This document shows positions 60,957 through 64,000 of a stretch of DNA of 64,000 bases, piece after piece. The position numbers and the translations under genes are program-made. The notes under the pieces are model-generated. The model searched no databases. It was given only the letters and a program-made list of their open reading frames with translations, and was not told the DNA's origin. The stretch is from NCBI RefSeq assembly GCF_900963305.1, contig NC_042526.1, forward strand, positions 15,009,001-15,073,000, read 5' to 3'. Within the stretch, counting starts at the first letter, position 1. The number at the start of each line of letters is the position of its first letter. The DNA is from Echeneis naucrates (taxonomy: Eukaryota; Chordata; Actinopteri; Carangiformes; Echeneidae).

Positions 60957-63940
60957 TTGCTCACCAGGACCCACTTGTGCTTGGCTTTCCTCAGTAGAGA
61001 AACTCACCTGTTCTCCACTGCCAGTGGTGAGGTAGCCATGCTGCTGGAGCTCAAAGGCAGCAGGGCTGGGGCTCACAGGCAGCTGAGTTTGGTGGGCAGT
61101 TCCTCCGACAAAGCCGGGAGTAGTCTCCAGGATCTGCGTGAGGTTCATACGGGCCGTGTAGTTAGAGGGGAGGTTGTTTATGCCCAGGCCACGGACAGAG
61201 TCGTCTCCATCAGCTTCCATTTTGCTGAGAAGAACATTGGTTATTTTGGCGGTGTTGCTCTGACCCTGCACAGGCAGCATCTCACTTTGCATCATGATGT
61301 TCAGAGGAACAGACTGGCTGCGTTGAGCCATGCTGTGGACAGAGGTGACCGCCTGGCTGTTGGACAGGATGCTTAACACTTCAGAAGTGATAGGGGAGTT
61401 AAATGGTGAAACCACAGCACGAGTAGTGGTGGTGGTATTTGTGGTGGTCGTTGGAGGGCCAGTGTTGCCGCTGAAGTTCCTCTGGCGCACTGCAGGACTA
61501 ACACTGCGGCAACGGAAAGTAATGGACGCAGACGAGGTTGATGCTTTGTTATCTAGAGGTGCAGGCACAGCGAAGCTCTCCTGTTTAGTGGAAGTAGTTA
61601 CACCTGTCACCAGCTGCTGCTGCTGCTGTAATGGTGGTGGTGGTGTTGTTGTTGTTGTTGTTGTTGTTGCTGCTGCTGCTGCTGCTGTTGCTGTTGCTGT
61701 TGCGGCACTGGGGAAATGGGAGTTAAACGGCCAAAGTGAGCAGCGTCCTGTCTGGACTGGGCTTGAAATGACTGGCCTGGAATAGCAAAAGCATGCGGTT
61801 TACGAAACTGGTCATCTACCAGGTCCTGGTAGCTGGGCAGAATACCTATACTATGGTTGGACAAAGGGCCTCCAGAGCTGCTGTTATAGCGGTTGTTGAT
61901 CCACTCCAGCTTGGCCTTGTCAGGGTGTGTTGCCATGGGCCTCTGCATGGGCTTAACAGGGCTGCTTGATACAATACTAGCATCATGATAACCTGTGATA
62001 CTTGAGTTTATGGGAGTAAAAGCAAAAGGGTTCCTGCACTCTACTGGACTTGGGGGCACACTGCTGCTGCAGTTGGACAGTGGTGTGCTGATGGGAGTGT
62101 GGCGACCCATGGCTCCATCCACAGGGGTGATGGGAGCCATGCGGGAGCAGGGACTCTCTCTTGTCAAGCTGTGCCCAAGTGTCATTTCAGAGGTGGGGGT
62201 GGGCGTTGGGGTTGGTGTCGGGGTTGGAGTGGGAGTTTGCACGGGAGTGGTACTGCTGTGGGCAGAGTGGTAGAAGGTAGCGCTGGCTTGGTGAGCATTT
62301 AAGATGGAGCCTTGGTTGCTGGCTGACTGGCTTTGTAGAGACACGTCAACACAGCCACTAAACAGACCCTTCAGCTTCATCTGCTCCTCCATTTGAACTA
62401 ACTCCTCCACAATGCTGTCCTGGGTCATGTCGTCGTCATTGAATGGGAAGTAGTCCATGTTGGGCTGAGAACCTGCAAAGTCAACCATCTCCTGCGTGAG
62501 GGTAAGCTGGCCTGAGGCCTCAGGGGTTGGAGCTATGATGAGTTGGTCAGTAGGGGCTTGTTTATGTTCTGCTGGTATTTGCTGAGCAAAAGCCTGCTTT
62601 CGAAGTTCATCGAGCTGTCCCTCCTCCCATATTGTGCTCTTTAAATCACTCATCACAGAGGCTTCGTGTGCTCCTGAGTTGGCTGGTATGGCACGAGTAT
62701 CCCCAGTGATCTGCTGTAACAATGCCTGATCAGATGGGTTGCTTCCAGCTGCTCCAGTGCTGGTGTCACTGAGAGGACGGTCTTCGTGTTTTACTACCAA
62801 GGCCTGGGGTTTGACAACAGTCTGGGAGCCCTCAGTGTGTGTGATGGGCGAGTCGGAGAGTGCAAGGATCTGTGTGGGCCCTATGGATGTGTGTTTCACA
62901 GTCACTTTGCATGGGGCACTCTCAGGTCTGGCAGGGGTTCCTGGTCGGGGGATCCTCTTCACTGCAGCACTGACCCCAGGTTTTGGATTGTCAACTACAG
63001 CCAGTGGCTGCTGGGAGATAAACACCCTCTTCACAGGAATCACGTGAGACTCCCCACCTGGTCCTGTGCGCTTCCTGGGGCTCTTGGCATCTGGGCAAGG
63101 ATCCTTTGACATTGGGGTAACGGTGGACGGGCCGTTGGATGACATGTTGCCATTGGAGTTCTGATTATCAACAGTCAAGTACAAAGTACTGTCATGGCAG
63201 TTACTGTTATTGCTGTCCTGTGTTGCAGCTACAGCTAGTGACGTGGGAGGGGATGTGGGGTCATGTTTTATCCTTGCCCCTTTATCTGGTCCTGAAGAAC
63301 ACTTAACCAGGAAGCTTGGCTCACTGGCAGCCCTGAACTTCGCCAGTCTCTCCTCTTTGACCCCAACAGCAGTTTTGTCTGTGCCAGAGTTGGGAGTATT
63401 GTCACTCCCAGCTTCTGACACGGCTTTGGTGTCAGAGGACAGGGTCATGTTGGAAGCTGGGGCACTGGGTCTGATTGCTGGAGACTGAGGTGCAGCCGAG
63501 CTCCCACCATGCAATTGTTGGGAATCATCCGAAGCAGATATGCTACTCACACCAGCCGAAGCAGGACGCACAGTTGTACTGCTGCTGCTGCTGCTACTGC
63601 TGGGAGCCAGAGCAATCGCCGTCATCTTCACCACATTGACTGAGCTCACGTGTGATGTGGGCATCACAGTTTTTATGGGGCTATTGGTGATGAGGAGGGT
63701 GGGTGGTGAACGCAGCGTGATGGCACTGGTGGCAGAGGGCTTGGGCAGGATTTGAGCATATCTTGTACCGTGTCGTGCCAGACGGTCACCAACGGGACTA
63801 GCTGAGATATTCTGGGGAGTTTTGGGTGATTGCTTCAGGGACTGTGTGTGTGTGACCACTTGGAAATTCACGGGCAACACTTTTCCCTCTGCTGTCCCCA
63901 CGGGGCTGGGAGAGGTCATTAACTGCCTGCTTCTCTGTAC
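60498..63940 (-). CDS. rfx7: RFX7 transcription factor, large last coding exon (partial gene)
   Basis: RFX7 is a winged-helix X-box factor that controls metabolic and growth-restraining genes. Only the big 3' exon is inside the window; the DNA-binding exons lie beyond the right edge. The acceptor CTACCAG precedes 63940, where the reading enters as [20 protein letters not shown], an RFX7 signature. Conserved blocks include [33 protein letters not shown] and the end [17 protein letters not shown]. Low-complexity runs are a Thr-Pro repeat near 62190-62240 and two Gln tracts, near 60928-60952 and 61640-61710. The frame that is open from 63940 meets a stop at 61607, and the conserved C-terminal part (60498-61610) continues in another frame. 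The switch falls within the CAG/CAA/CCA repeat, so an indel in the assembly or this individual is the simplest explanation. Confidence 0.88.
60928..60952 (-). repeat. CAG repeat coding for a Gln tract in rfx7
   Basis: A pure run of eight CAG codons on the transcript, in frame with the conserved C-terminal region. Confidence 0.9.
61617..61712 (-). repeat. Compound CAG/CAA/CCA repeat in rfx7
   Basis: On the transcript it reads as mixed CAA/CAG codons, nine CAA, four CAC (or CCA in the neighbouring frame) and then five CAG. It codes for polyglutamine upstream and is the place where the reading frame changes. Confidence 0.9.
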
Positions 63941-64000
63941 CTGGTAGAAAAAGAGACCATAAACATATATTTATACATATTTATCAATAGCATTTCTGAA

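Noticed and set aside
60793-61376. Plus-strand Cys/Leu-rich frames of up to 175 codons opposite rfx7
   Set aside because: Antisense shadow of CAG-rich coding sequence.

Overview
The window is vertebrate nuclear DNA, almost certainly from a teleost fish. It holds multi-exon genes with GT/AG introns mostly of 80-500 bp, CpG-rich promoters, AATAAA signals and many CA/GT microsatellites. The proteins read as close orthologues of human genes from chromosome 15q21. No tRNA, rRNA, CRISPR, virus-like element or intact transposon was recognised.

Layout. 208-3992 (-): gnb5, G-protein beta-5, reconstructed as 11 exons and 353 residues. 4873-14400 (-): myo5c, about 40 exons. 15974-29198 (-): myo5a, about 40 exons. 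The two class V myosins stand head to tail with nearly matching exon plans. 31110-32068 (-): arpp19, 3 exons, 112 residues. 33115-35373 (-): rsl24d1, 6 exons. 36844-39456 (+): an unrecognised single-Ig type I membrane protein, 3 exons, 514 residues. 42896-55356 (-): prtg (protogenin), about 19 exons. 57.6-63.94 kb (-): the 3' UTR and large last exon of rfx7, which continues past the right edge.

Functional themes. The genes are independent units, not an operon-like system: neuronal G-protein signalling (gnb5), actin-based organelle transport (myo5c, myo5a), mitotic PP2A control (arpp19), 60S ribosome assembly (rsl24d1), an embryonic DCC/neogenin-like receptor (prtg) and an RFX transcription factor (rfx7).

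The points most worth a second look are the unrecognised Ig-membrane gene; a possible tiny + strand spliced locus at about 40.4-40.8 kb; UG repeats abutting two gnb5 splice acceptors; a reading-frame break inside the CAR/CCA repeat of rfx7; a very short arpp19-rsl24d1 junction; and several GC-rich, feature-dense noncoding blocks in and beside prtg that look like regulatory-element candidates.

Exon coordinates were worked out by eye from reading frames and splice consensus. Those of gnb5, arpp19, the Ig gene and the first exons of the myosins, rsl24d1 and prtg were followed base by base. The others are good to a few bases.
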